Assembly (NCBI GenBank): GCA_008931825.1
Contig: QXVZ01006774.1
Coordinates: forward strand, 1 to 25,867
DNA length: 25,867 bases
Origin: Phallusia fumigata
Lineage: Eukaryota; Chordata; Ascidiacea; Phlebobranchia; Ascidiidae
Direction of reading: 5' to 3'
Positions 9,504 to 19,535 of the stretch are shown piece by piece. Position 1 is the first letter of the stretch; each line of letters opens with the position of its first letter. The notes beneath the pieces were generated by a model. The model had not been told where the DNA came from. It ran no database searches and saw nothing but the letters and a program-made list of their open reading frames with translations. The translations under genes and the position numbers were made by a program.

Positions 9504-12500
9504 CTAAATCATTGTGGAGTTGCTGGCGCCGATTTGGGAAATGTCTGCAAAAAACAAAACAATTTTCGGAGTCTAAATTGTAGTCAGAGGTTAGGCATGG
9601 TGTCTTGATAAGCTAAGAGAATGTCTGTTATGGAATAAAACTTTTTACCAATTGAACACTTTCTTCCGACAAATCCGTTACATTCGCACTGGAAACCACG
9701 TAAGGCACCATTTGTACAAGTTCCACCATTAAGACATGGATTGGATCGGCAAAGATCGACTAAAATGAAATATGATCGTAATTACACATTTATAAAACTT
9801 CATCTTTCACGGGTTGGATTGTCAAAAAAGATAATCTACAAATACGTTTTCTACTTTTACTTTTAGCAATTTGTCGCAATAATAATGCCATCATGTTTGT
9901 TTTCTGTCATATAACTTCATTTCATAGAAAAGAAATTTACATAAAACGCGCTATATTAAAACAAAGCGTGGATGGTTATTTACCCAAATAAACTTGGCTA
10001 AATCGGTGAAAATAAGTCTGACATCAAGACTTTCCAAATACATCATGCTTACCTTGGTCGCATTTGGAACCAATATATCCAGGAGGACAAGAACATTTGA
10101 ATCCCCCCGAAGTGTTTTGACAAGTTCCACCGTTGTCACAGTAATTGTTTGCGAAGGCACTTTCATCTGTTGTAGCAAGAGAAACATAGAACTGAAGTTG
10201 TCTGGCATTATGATATGAAACCTTGCTCATCGAATTAAAATGTATAAACAAGGCATTACGTTATCACTACGTGGGTTGGTTTCCAACTGAAGACGAGCGG
10301 AAAAGCTCGAATAAACGTCGAAAATAAAATGCAATAAGAAATACGACAAATCGGAGGCGCGGGAGGATTAAGTCTGGTTCCCAACCGGACAGCAATTCTA
10401 CCCCAGGGAGGAAATTTATGAGTTAAGTGGAGGAAATTCAACTTTATTGTCAAGTGTAGTATTGGTTTTTAGGATGGTTTTAAATCTTTTAATATTACTT
10501 TATGACACTTTTTGTCTATAGTAGGAGAAGAATAAACAGTTTCAAAATAAGCAAAGGGGGAATGCATCGAATAGGGTTGGGAACCACTTGTCCAAGTGAA
10601 GTCCTAATTAGGTTAAATAGATACTTTACATTTTTGTGTGGTGTACATCCCAACGTGATTTTTGTAAAGAAACATGTTTCTTTTTTGTTTTTTGAGAAAC
10701 GTGTTTTTCTTGGCCGTCACGTCCCCACGATTGTACCGTTACTGTTTAACCAACTATATAATCCTCACCAAAATATGCCTTCCAGTGCACTGTGACTGAT
10801 GGATCGGCGTAACCGTGGTACCTATCAAGCCTGATGACTTCAGCGAAAAATCCATGTCGTCTGATGTCTATGTCGTTCACCAAATAACGATGGGGTCGTT
10901 TGGGGTCACCCAAAGCAATGGCAGTGAGTTTTTTAGGCAGACCCTGGTGGCAGGTTTTATAAGTCATTCTAGTAAACGTCCTTGGTTCCAAACCCAAATG
11001 TCGAACAAAAATGTAACTGCCTTTGAGGATTTCTGCAAATAAACACTTGTTGTTAAGTTCTACTATTACTGAATTATGTTTCCCTCTGATTTTGCAGATT
11101 ACAGCTTGTGGTCTAAACGGTTCCCTCAGATAAACATCCAAACGGTTTTAAACAAACTAACTCCAGAAGATCTTTGCGGAATTCAGACGTGTTTCACACC
11201 AACTATAGTATCAGTAAAATCGTTAAACTTTTAGGTGGTTTTTCTGAATCGAAACGTATTACCAGCGTTCTCTTTTGTAGATGTGCAATTGCATCACAGA
11301 CTGTTTGCGTCATCGGTTGACCACGTCAGAGTTAAAAAACTGCGTCCAATGTTTTTGACTGTAGGTTTAGGTTAAAAGAAGTCGCACTCACTTTACTACA
11401 ATGGTATGGTATTTGACCTGCGTAAATTTTGAATATGGATTTATGCAACTTACTCAGAGAACAATTGTTGCCCCCATATCCCTCACTGCAAGAACAGTTG
11501 AACCCATTGTTAGTATCCAGACACGAACCGTTGTTTTTACAAGGCATCGTAGAACAGTTGCGGATCTCTGAAATCAATGATCTGTTAGTTTGTGCAGATT
11601 CAACATGTTTTTTCAAAACGATTTCTTTTACCTTGATGGCACAGTCTCCCTTTGTACTGAGCAGTACAATTGCACGTGGACTCATGTATGTTATTTATCT
11701 GACATTGCCCTCCGTTGAGGCATGGGTTTGACGTAAAGTTACTTGAACCTGCGATGAAAAATGCTTCAGTTTGACACAAATGCTTCAATGTACATTGTGA
11801 AGGTTTCTTATCGCAGTGGCTTTACAATCTCCTCAAGTATTTAGTAAGAGCAATTAAGCCAATTGGTACAAATTAGTATTTAAAACAAAACCAGAGATTG
11901 TTTTTCACTAAACTGAAAACGTGTTTGTGGAAAATAACTCATCGACTACACCGCTGAAGGGTATGATATGACACTTTGGTAAAAAACATAAAACTTTGAG
12001 CAGTTTACTGCAAGGGCCATTTATCCAACATCAGCTTATCACCAACCGAAATAGGCCGTAAATCGAAACGCGAGACGAACGCTCCGTCTGGTCCGTTCGC
12101 TGTATGAACGATACACAACAACTGCGAATCCGTGTCTGTAGACGTTATAGACTCTGAGGGTGAAGTCCCGCGGGTAATTCCCCACGTTGATTAATTCCGT
12201 TGTAACTTTTTCCGGTTTACGGTTGTAGCATTTGTCAAAAATAAATGAGAAGTTTTGCCCCCGCCCTCTCTTGCGTCGTTTCGCCCTCAAGTGACGAACG
12301 CCCTGTAGAGTGCCTCAAGACGAAAACAAATAGCATTTTCAATGATCTGAAAAATATTCTAGTCGGACAAAAATTGTTTGTTTGTTTTAGGTGAAGAGGT
12401 TTTATCATAAATTTACATGTGCAAGCGACAAACTAATTTTTAGCTCGCTTAAAAGAACTTCGGTCAACTCACTTTTTTCACACCTCGTTCCACCAAATCC

Positions 12501-15500
12501 CTCGGCACAATAGCACATGAACTTACGTTGTGTGTCCACACACGTTCCGCCATTTCTGCATGGATGAGTATGGCAATACGGCATCGCTGCAGCAAACAAA
12601 CGAGTTAAAAATATATTCGTGGCAAAATACGGTTTTTATGTTTCATCCCAAACAAAAAAATTGACCAACCGGTTTTGCAAAAGCTTCCTGTAAATCGGCC
12701 ATTGCAAGTGCAAATATGTCGGTCCAAAGTGTTTGTGCACTGACCGTTGTATGTGCAGGGGCGTGGATAGAAGAGTGACTTAGTTTCTGCATAAAATGAA
12801 TGTAGCGTACATAATATAACAGGGGGCCACCATGTCGGAATTAATATATTTTTGAGTGTAATCATAAGACAAAATGTTACTAATATACAGTTTTTGGTAT
12901 GTTTTTCATTTATGTCAATTTGACGTTACGACTTTTTCAAAAAACTTTTGTTAATTTTTTTTTTTAAAAGCCTTAGATAATTTCCACCTCAAAACTACTT
13001 CACAAAAAAATTGCAGTTATCTGCGAAAAAATCCTTACTAAAGTATGCTTTCCATTCCACAACAACATCAATCAGTTTCCATTGGGTTGCGTCGCCGCTG
13101 TGTCTGGTAAGGGAGGCAATAAAACCGCCAGTACGTATTTCCTGTAGCTGGACATTAACCAAAGTTGCAACTTGGCCACGTATTGACAAATCAATCTTTG
13201 AGGCATTTTTAGTTTTGCATGTGTCGTAAACAATGGTCAGGTTTTTTATGTTGGAAATCCATTCACTACTATTAACAACTTTTTGGCCTGTGACGTAACC
13301 TGAAAACATATTTTTATTTGTTAAAGAACATAAATATAAATATATAGATACAATTTTACAGTGTTTGCAAAATGGGTAAAAGTATTGCAAAATTACATCG
13401 AGTTAAAATTTACCACAAAAAACATGAGTAAGCTAACGCTAAAGGTTACGTAACTATGTCACGGTTTCTATTTTAAGGCCTCTAAAATCGCTTTGTATGC
13501 TTCGGTCGTTGGTTGTTAATTAACAAGACTTTTGATGCTTGTGTTGTTTATAAAACTTACTAATGGTGCAGTTTCGTCCAGACAAGCCTTTAGGACACTC
13601 GCATTCATAGGTGCTTTCATTCTCATGGCACCATCCCCAATAACACGGGTGAGGATAGCAGAACGTAAGTTCTAGACATTGTAAACTAGGTCAGTAAATG
13701 AAAACGTATTAGAGTTGGCGAGTATTACAAATTTATTGCACTTTTACAAGTTACAAAAATCAACTGAAAGTATTGTTTTTTCAGCGCAGATTCACAGTAT
13801 CAAGTTTCATCAAAAGTTTTGGCTGCACATAATATGCACACTATTGCTGTTTTGTTTCAAAAAACAAAATCTTGAATTTATTAGTAAGAAATTACTATTC
13901 AATGCAAAAGTTATTGTTTCATACGAGTTTCGCAGAATTCTCCAGTAAACCCTTGGTTGCAGTGACATTTTCTTCCAGCAGTTGGATGATTTTGACAGCT
14001 GTAACTGTTAACGCAAGGCACGGTCCAGAAATCAAAAGTCTCTGCAAAACAACAGTTGAACGATTCTCCTTCTGTTGATAAACAAAACAGAACAAAACGC
14101 TTGTTTGGAGTAAAGGTTAAACCAATACGCTTTTGTTCTATCATCCGTCGTTAAATTTATATTCAAGGGTTTAAAAGTGTAAATTATAACGTAGATTTTG
14201 TTCATAAATAAAAATAAGCATTTTGATTGATTTGCAGCGAGACAAGCTTAACTGCACATAACCGCCGTTGACAAGATCAGTAAAATAATAGTTCTGTTGT
14301 AACGTTTTATGTGAAAGACAACCATTTTGTTAATTAGTACAAAAACATAAGTTTGGATATTTCTCAGTGCAAAATGATACAAGCTAAATGATGTAAATGA
14401 CCCCAGAAAATGTCTTGTTGAATTTACTGCAAATATTCTTATGTTGGAGTAAATCGATGGCTGTATATTTGTCTTAACACTTGCATAGGATTTTAGTTAC
14501 CAAAGATTGCCTTGTATTGAAGCTCCACTTCAAACTGACTCCATCCAAAGTAACGGTCAGTTCTCCACACTTCGACCTGAAATCCCCATGGGAATATACC
14601 GAGAACAGTTGAGTTAAAAGTTTCCGACAACTGGCGTGCCCCTCTAACACTTGTATCCACTCGTTTTGCCATCCCCGTAAAGCAACTATAATACGTAACG
14701 TTTTGCACCAAACTGTATGGAGGCTCAGTCACATAGTTTGCGGGAATTCTAACTCTTCCGTGGCTTCCGGGCTCTGCCCAAAACAACAAAAATAAAACTT
14801 TACCGGTTGTTTGTTTTGTTCTAACTAATGCCTCATGGCCTATCAAGAGCCTGATGATAACTTCCTCTTTGCGTTTTTATTAGCATAGTTTCATTTCTTT
14901 TGTTTTTATAACTACCTTAAAGTTAAACCATCAAGACTTTCATGTGAAGCATTGGTTCGCAATAGCCTATGTGTCACTCATTGTGTCTTATTCTGTTTTT
15001 CTTTACAAAAACTGTAATCATAGCTTTCGCTTTTACTTATTGGGTTCTGTTTATTCTGTTTAAGTGCTGCATTTGCATGCATTTTTGCTTATTGAAGTAC
15101 TTATGTTACCAATTTTGTCTCAAAAGCGATACGTGGTGACAGCACAGGGACCCCAAGAGGTACGTGTTCAAAAAATATAGGGAAACATGACCTCGGGTCT
15201 TGAAAAATGCATTTATATTTTAACTTTAAAACTGGGCATTGGCCTAAATTAATTATTATTAATAATCAAAAAACTAACATTACTGTTTTTTAAAAAACCC
15301 CACAGAAACTGACCAATATCGCAGTGAGTACCCGTGAAGAACTCGGTGCACTGGCAGTGAAAATCCGTCTGTGTATCCACACACGTGCCATTGTTCTTAC
15401 ACGGGTTGGACACACATGCAGGAATATCTGTAACAAAGTAAACGGAAATGAAACGTTGAGATTGAGGATTTTGTGTCAGACTCCCATATGTATATGTGCT

Positions 15501-17289
15501 CGGGAATATAGTCCGGCTTTTTATATTTAAACAGAAAGGCAGATTTGCAATTACGTCGTCTGTTATAACTTCTTTAAAAGAATTTGCCACATCTGAACTT
15601 ACAAATTTCGCAAAGTTTTCCGGTATATCTTCCTTGACAAGTGCAAACAAATCCATCCACTGTATTTCTGCACGCCCCGTGGTTCCAACATGGATTGGTG
15701 TAAAAATGCTGCGGTTCTTGACACATACACATTATAAAATAGTAAAAAAAAATCAAAAACCGTTTTAAATCAGTTTGACCTTACCAAAATAAGCTTTCCA
15801 TTGCACTGTTATACTTGGAATATTATTGTCGGTGATTAATTTGCTTGGCAACTTGGCAACAAATCCCCACAGATGTATCTGGGTCACTTGAAAATCCCCA
15901 AAACCAGATATGTCGTTAGGTATCGAAACATCCACCTTCGTAGCTTTTACTGCTTTGCAGCTGTCATACACAATCGTAATACTGCCAGTACGTTCGGGTG
16001 TAAACTTGAATTCTTGTTCTCCAGCAATGTGTCCTAAACGCAAATCAAGCTATGTTGTCTGTACTTGAGCAAATGAACCACACGTTTTTAGCCAAATCTT
16101 TGAAACAAAATGTGGTACAAGTGTTTTAGATTCTAGACATTTTCTTATGTATATTGTCTGCAGTTGCGTAGAGTGGGCAATCTGATTTTTTATTCTACCT
16201 TTTTTCAGTTTTAAAATGAAATGTTTATTACAAGTGCTCTAAACATTTCAATTACTCATCAGCACTATTTACTAATTTGTTACTTTAATGGAGTAATTTG
16301 TTCATGTTGAATGTAATTTGTTACATTTATATTAATTGGTAACAAACACGACAGATTAGACTCTGAACTGCGCATTGGTCTTTGATTGCATATGACTTGC
16401 TAATATTTAAAACTTGCGTTTGAGCCTTACACTCTTTACTAATGAATAGTGCAGGTTTCCCAACATAACTGTATTTGAACACAAGTTCCACAATTTTCTG
16501 CAGAAATTCACAAGCCAATGCACAAGCACTGTAATCGATCAAACATAAGTGCATCTGTTCAATTCGATTTTAAAGCTACAAAACATGAAATTTCCACTAA
16601 ATTCTTAAGTGGGGCACTGCAGTGAGATTTTAGGATTTAATTATTTCCTGTTGCTAAAAATTCTTAAGAATTTTTTCAAGTGAAGTCACAATAGCCTACT
16701 TTACAACACTAAAGCATTTTTTGCAAAACTCGGACTTTGCACTTAAATTTTTCCTTGAAAACTACAGTCGCTTTTTGTGGTTTAATTGCTTCCTATATTG
16801 CCAAACGATTGGTTTAAAATGAGATTTGATTAGGCGTCACAAAATGCTTTGAAAGCTACAAATTGCATATGAATCTTTGTTTGAGTCTGCTAAGACGTAG
16901 CAGCAAATTTCATCTCATATTCGATTTAGCTGCTAGAGAAACAGTCTGCAAACCAGCGATGGTAGAGCCAGTCTTGTTACGTTTGTTTTTTTATGTTACA
17001 ACATTTGGGCTTATAAGATTCCAAAAATCGTTTTAAGAGGCTGAGTGTTAAAAAGATATATCAAGTGATTACAATTTGGATCAGTCTCAAGCGTAAGAAA
17101 TTGGACATAAGAAATTTTGTTTAGCACAAAAACATTACACATTTTTATGTGAATAACACAGTTAATAATTTCGTCTATATACAGCATTCAAACAAAACTA
17201 TTTTATTAAAAAACTACCCACTCACTTTGTTCGCACGTGCATAGTTTAGCAAGAACAAGTAGCATCACCAATTTGACTATTCTCGACAT
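9504..17289 (-). CDS. Secreted five-module lectin-like/EGF protein, complete 17-exon gene
   Basis: Exons in transcription order: 17226-17289, 15785-16033, 15603-15716, 15314-15427, 14501-14773, 13925-14041, 13561-13671, 13039-13299, 12670-12786, 12473-12586, 12047-12313, 11632-11748, 11454-11567, 10769-11032, 10053-10166, 9649-9759, 9504-9544. Every junction is phase 1 and the total is 2562 nt, 853 residues. Exon 1 is a signal peptide (MSRIVK, then a Leu/Val-rich core, ending near LCTCE). Exons 2-16 are five repeats of a lectin-like domain of 83-91 residues, an EGF with five cysteines and an EGF with six. The last exon adds DISQIGASNSTMI and TAG. There is no membrane segment or GPI-type tail, so it should be secreted. 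The lectin-like domain (ITIVYDSC, WGF, WKAYF) resembles the H-type lectin pattern; carbohydrate binding is inference. The domain exons are well supported. The joined transcript is predicted, and the least certain splice is the acceptor at 12314. Confidence 0.85.
9649..11032 (-). repeat. Protein module 5 of 5 (residues 678-840)
   Basis: Lectin-like exon 10769-11032 has its single cysteine in TYKTCH, then IRRHGF and VHWKAYF. EGF-a exon 10053-10166 has FANNYC, five cysteines. EGF-b exon 9649-9759 has CRSNPC and NGALRGF, six cysteines. The intron between the lectin-like and EGF-a exons (10167-10768) is longer than its neighbours and holds an inverted repeat. Confidence 0.85.
10375..10590. repeat. 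Inverted repeat in an intron, possible MITE
   Basis: CTGGTTCCCAACC near 10375 and GGTTGGGAACCACTT near 10573 face each other and enclose about 200 bases. The ends resemble hAT-type termini. No matching target-site duplication was found, and the interior has no coding signal. Confidence 0.3.
11454..12313 (-). repeat. Protein module 4 of 5 (residues 512-677)
   Basis: Lectin-like exon 12047-12313 is the most divergent. It opens with a basic stretch (RAKRRKRGRG) that could be a protease-sensitive site, has its single cysteine in IFDKCY, then YRHGF and FRFTAYF. Its acceptor was placed at TCGTCTTGAG (exon start 12313) because that keeps phase 1; a second AG 11 bases further in gives the wrong phase. 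EGF-a exon 11632-11748 has FTSNPC, five cysteines. EGF-b exon 11454-11567 has CSTMPC, six cysteines. Confidence 0.78.
12473..13299 (-). repeat. Protein module 3 of 5 (residues 348-511)
   Basis: Lectin-like exon 13039-13299 has its single cysteine in VYDTCK, then RTGGF and VEWKAYF. EGF-a exon 12670-12786 has FYPRPC, five cysteines. EGF-b exon 12473-12586 has CHTHPC, six cysteines, with RNGGTC and FGGTRC. Confidence 0.85.
13561..14773 (-). repeat. Protein module 2 of 5 (residues 181-347)
   Basis: Lectin-like exon 14501-14773 (91 codons, the longest) has its single cysteine in TYYSCF, then FPWGF and LQYKAIF. EGF-a exon 13925-14041 has FWTVPC, five cysteines. EGF-b exon 13561-13671 has CYPHPC, six cysteines, and is unusually rich in aromatic residues (CYWGWC). 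NVT in the lectin-like part is a possible N-glycosylation site. Confidence 0.83.
14774..15313 (-). other. Intron between modules 1 and 2
   Basis: A 540-base intron between EGF-b of module 1 and the lectin-like exon of module 2, with donor GTCAGT and acceptor TTTTGGGCAG. I see no gene, repeat pair or RNA in it. Confidence 0.5.
15314..16033 (-). repeat. Protein module 1 of 5 (residues 22-180)
   Basis: Lectin-like exon 15785-16033 (residues 22-104) has one cysteine (VYDSCK), then HLWGF and VQWKAYF. EGF-a exon 15603-15716 has FYTNPC, with Phe where EGF cysteine 1 should be, and five cysteines in all. EGF-b exon 15314-15427 has CVSNPC and the full six. All three exons are phase 1-1 and can be gained or lost without a frameshift. 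Confidence 0.85.
16034..17225 (-). other. First intron of the five-module gene
   Basis: Donor GTGAGT at 17225-17220 and acceptor GCGTTTAG before 16033, phase 1 on both sides. It is the longest intron of the gene and AT-rich, with several ATTTGTTAC-type short repeats near 16270-16340. No exon with EGF or lectin-like signature was seen in it on either strand. Confidence 0.5.
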
Positions 17290-17644
17290 GTTGCAACGTG
17301 CCGCAGTTCTGCAAAATAAACGCGACGTATGCGATCCCCCGATTTTAGTGGTAAACTGGTAAAAAAGGTGCTGAACCTTTTTCTTGCGGCTCCATTTGTA
17401 CCTCGCTGTACCTGACTGTACAAGTAGGAGCTATAGGTTTAATGTGTGAAGCAACCATTTGCGAGATTGTCTTTGACTTTTATTGTCACATCACATTACA
17501 AGCGAACTACAGTGTTCCACTGAATGCTGAGGAACCAGAGAGTAAGTGTAGAAATATTGATATGTTTGTTATTGTCAAAGTCAAACACTGCGATGCTTCA
17601 AAATACGTTTGTTTTTCTTAAAATGTCATTTTTTCGAACAGCAA
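17290..17644 (-). promoter_or_regulatory. 5' flank of the five-module gene with a leader splice acceptor
   Basis: Nineteen bases upstream of the start codon the minus strand reads GCGTTTATTTTGCAG, ending at 17309: a pyrimidine-rich splice acceptor. It can belong to a 5' UTR intron or, since tunicates trans-splice a spliced leader, be a trans-splice site. No TATA box was recognised. The interval is bounded on the far side by the stop codon of the paralogous 3' exon, so the intergenic space is only about 350 bases. Confidence 0.4.
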
Positions 17645-17976
17645 CTACAGGTAGAGGCAATTAGTAAAACCACTAATCATGTTGGAGTTATTGACGCCTA
17701 TCACGAAGATATCTACAATAAAACAAAATAGTTTGGAACACTATCACACCTAAAACAGCTTATATGTTGCTGTAAAAAGCATGTTCGCCAGGAAATTTTT
17801 AACATTGCATTTTATGTGGACCTTATATATCTCAAAAATAGTTAAAACTTTTAAAAAAGATTTGTGTTTTAGATACCTTCCAACGAATGCGTTTGTACAT
17901 TCGCACAGGAAACCGCGTTTGGCACCATTCGTACAAGTGCCACCGTTAAGACATGGATTGGGTTGACAAACATGAA
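17645..17976 (-). pseudogene. 3' end of a paralogue of the five-module gene (EGF exon and terminal exon)
   Basis: The EGF-like exon from 17976 down to about 17877 (VHVCQPNPCLNGGTC, NGAKRGFLCEC) is a close match to EGF-b of module 5 at 9649-9759, both in protein and in DNA. After the fifth cysteine it diverges: FVGR is followed by YLKHKS, so cysteine 6 is missing. The exon seems to end in a GTATCT donor in phase 2, while the next exon needs phase 1. The terminal exon 17645-17712 (acceptor TTTTATTGTAG) begins DIFVIGVNNSNMI, matching DISQIGASNSTMI of the intact gene, but continues through SGFTNCLYL to a later stop. The phase clash and lost cysteine suggest decay. A functional paralogue with altered splicing remains possible. 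No further EGF or lectin-like exons were found upstream. Confidence 0.68.
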
Positions 17977-18690
17977 CTGAACTTAAACAATATTCAACTG
18001 AAAAGTTCATTTACCCAAGATGTTTCAGACAAAAAAGTTTTTTCAAGGCACTCTCACCTGTATAGTAAGCATAAAGGGCTTTTGTATATTATTGTGGGCC
18101 ATTATTGTCAGCCCAATGACATTTTAATGCCTATTTTTTCTTCTACTTTGATGTCATATGAACGAGGCGCTGAAACGAATTAATAACAAGGTGAAAAAGA
18201 TATATCCCATCATGAACGTGGATTTTCTTTTTTTTTGGCATCTTTGCGTATGCTATGGAATTTTTCGTATTTGTGTGTTGACTGCAAAACATATTGTTCA
18301 CTCAGAGGGTGCAGGAACCCACGTGATAAACTTTACTAAAAGTTTGCCTGGGCGATAAGAAAAACTGTATCACAAACAACATGTGCATCATAACAACCGT
18401 TACTAACGAAGCTCTAAACCTATGCTTTTCAAAACTGTGAAAAGGTGTGTTTCGGTGCGTAAAAGAAATCTGCAGTGCGGTTAATAAACGGGGTAAGCAT
18501 GAATTGCTAATGAGATTCGTGTCTTGTTTGGTCTCTCATGTCATAGATTTTATCAATACTTCTTTTAATTAAGAACAATAATTATGCATTAGTTGTTTTT
18601 CCCTATTTTTTGTTGCTATCGGATATTGCGGGTAAACAAAATTTTCGTAAAACAAAAAATGCAAATTGTCTTTCGGAAGATTGAAATTAC
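17977..18690. other. Region without a recognised gene
   Basis: This lies between the paralogue's EGF exon and the orphan Cys-rich exon. Open stretches here are short and have no domain signature or matching splice phase. It could be an intron of a decayed paralogue. Confidence 0.35.
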
Positions 18691-18921
18691 CTATCCAACT
18701 AAACATTTGGTAATAATCCGAATGTAAACACGCTGTCGTTGCTTGCCACAGATGGGTACGACACAAAAGCACCGCTAAAGTGGGTTGGCTAGTAGTTCGC
18801 CAGTAAATCGATATCAAAGTATCTCGACAACCGGCTTCTTGTAAACGCTTGACACACTGTTTTTGCGTTTTTTTCGCGACGCCACAAACAGCTTTATGGA
18901 CCGTACAGGGAAAAATATTTA
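18691..18921 (-). CDS. Orphan cysteine-rich exon, 77 codons, unknown family
   Basis: The minus strand is open from an acceptor (TTGTGCAAG, exon starts 18921) to a donor (GTAATT, exon ends 18691). The length is 231 bases and both ends fall in phase 1, the same symmetric class as the modules downstream. The peptide has six cysteines (FPCTV, AVCGV, KQCVK, AGCRD, LLCRT, TACLH) and ends in QMFSWI. I do not recognise the family. It could be an N-terminal module of the paralogue whose 3' end lies at 17645-17976, or an unrelated gene. With only one exon and no homology visible, chance openness is not excluded. Confidence 0.35.
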
Positions 18922-19520
18922 CTTGCACAAGTGAACGCTAACACATCTATAATGGCCTATTATTGCTTAGGCAGCCGTTTAAGACATTGATGTGTTTGTG
19001 AGATTATGTGGTTTCTGATTATTGTATTTGCTGAAATAGTTTTATATTTATAGCCAAGACGTGACAGCTTAAAACATAGGTAGAACATACAAGGGGTCCA
19101 ATTTTGTGTAGTCAATAGGCACATTTGGTAGGGTTGTTATACATGTTTTGCCACCTTGAAGTTGAGCGACGAGCTATGAATCTTTAAAAAATGTTTCCTT
19201 ATTTTCCTGTCTTGTCTTGTCTGTATGTCGCACTCAGTCTTCCGACTCAATCTGCTGTGTTAAATTAACATGCACTGATACAAAATTGTCAGTTTTGCCT
19301 GCTTAAAAAAAACAAATTCTATCAATGAAGGAAATCAATTCAATTTTAGCTCATTGAGTCATCGATAATAAATATGCATTTGTGAGTTCTACAACCGGTA
19401 AAACAAATTTTAAACAGAAATTAAGGTAAAAGGTTATCTGCAGTTTTATTTATATTTGTCATTTTATTTGTTGACATATGATGTATTTTAGGAGATCTGC
19501 TGAACACTGTAATTCTCCCC
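18922..19520. other. Intergenic region upstream of the second zinc-finger copy
   Basis: AT-rich sequence with no convincing exon. It ends in AATTCTCCCCAG (AG at 19521-19522), a plausible acceptor immediately before the leader shared by the two zinc-finger copies. Confidence 0.4.
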
Positions 19521-19535
19521 AGTTATAAAGTCAAA

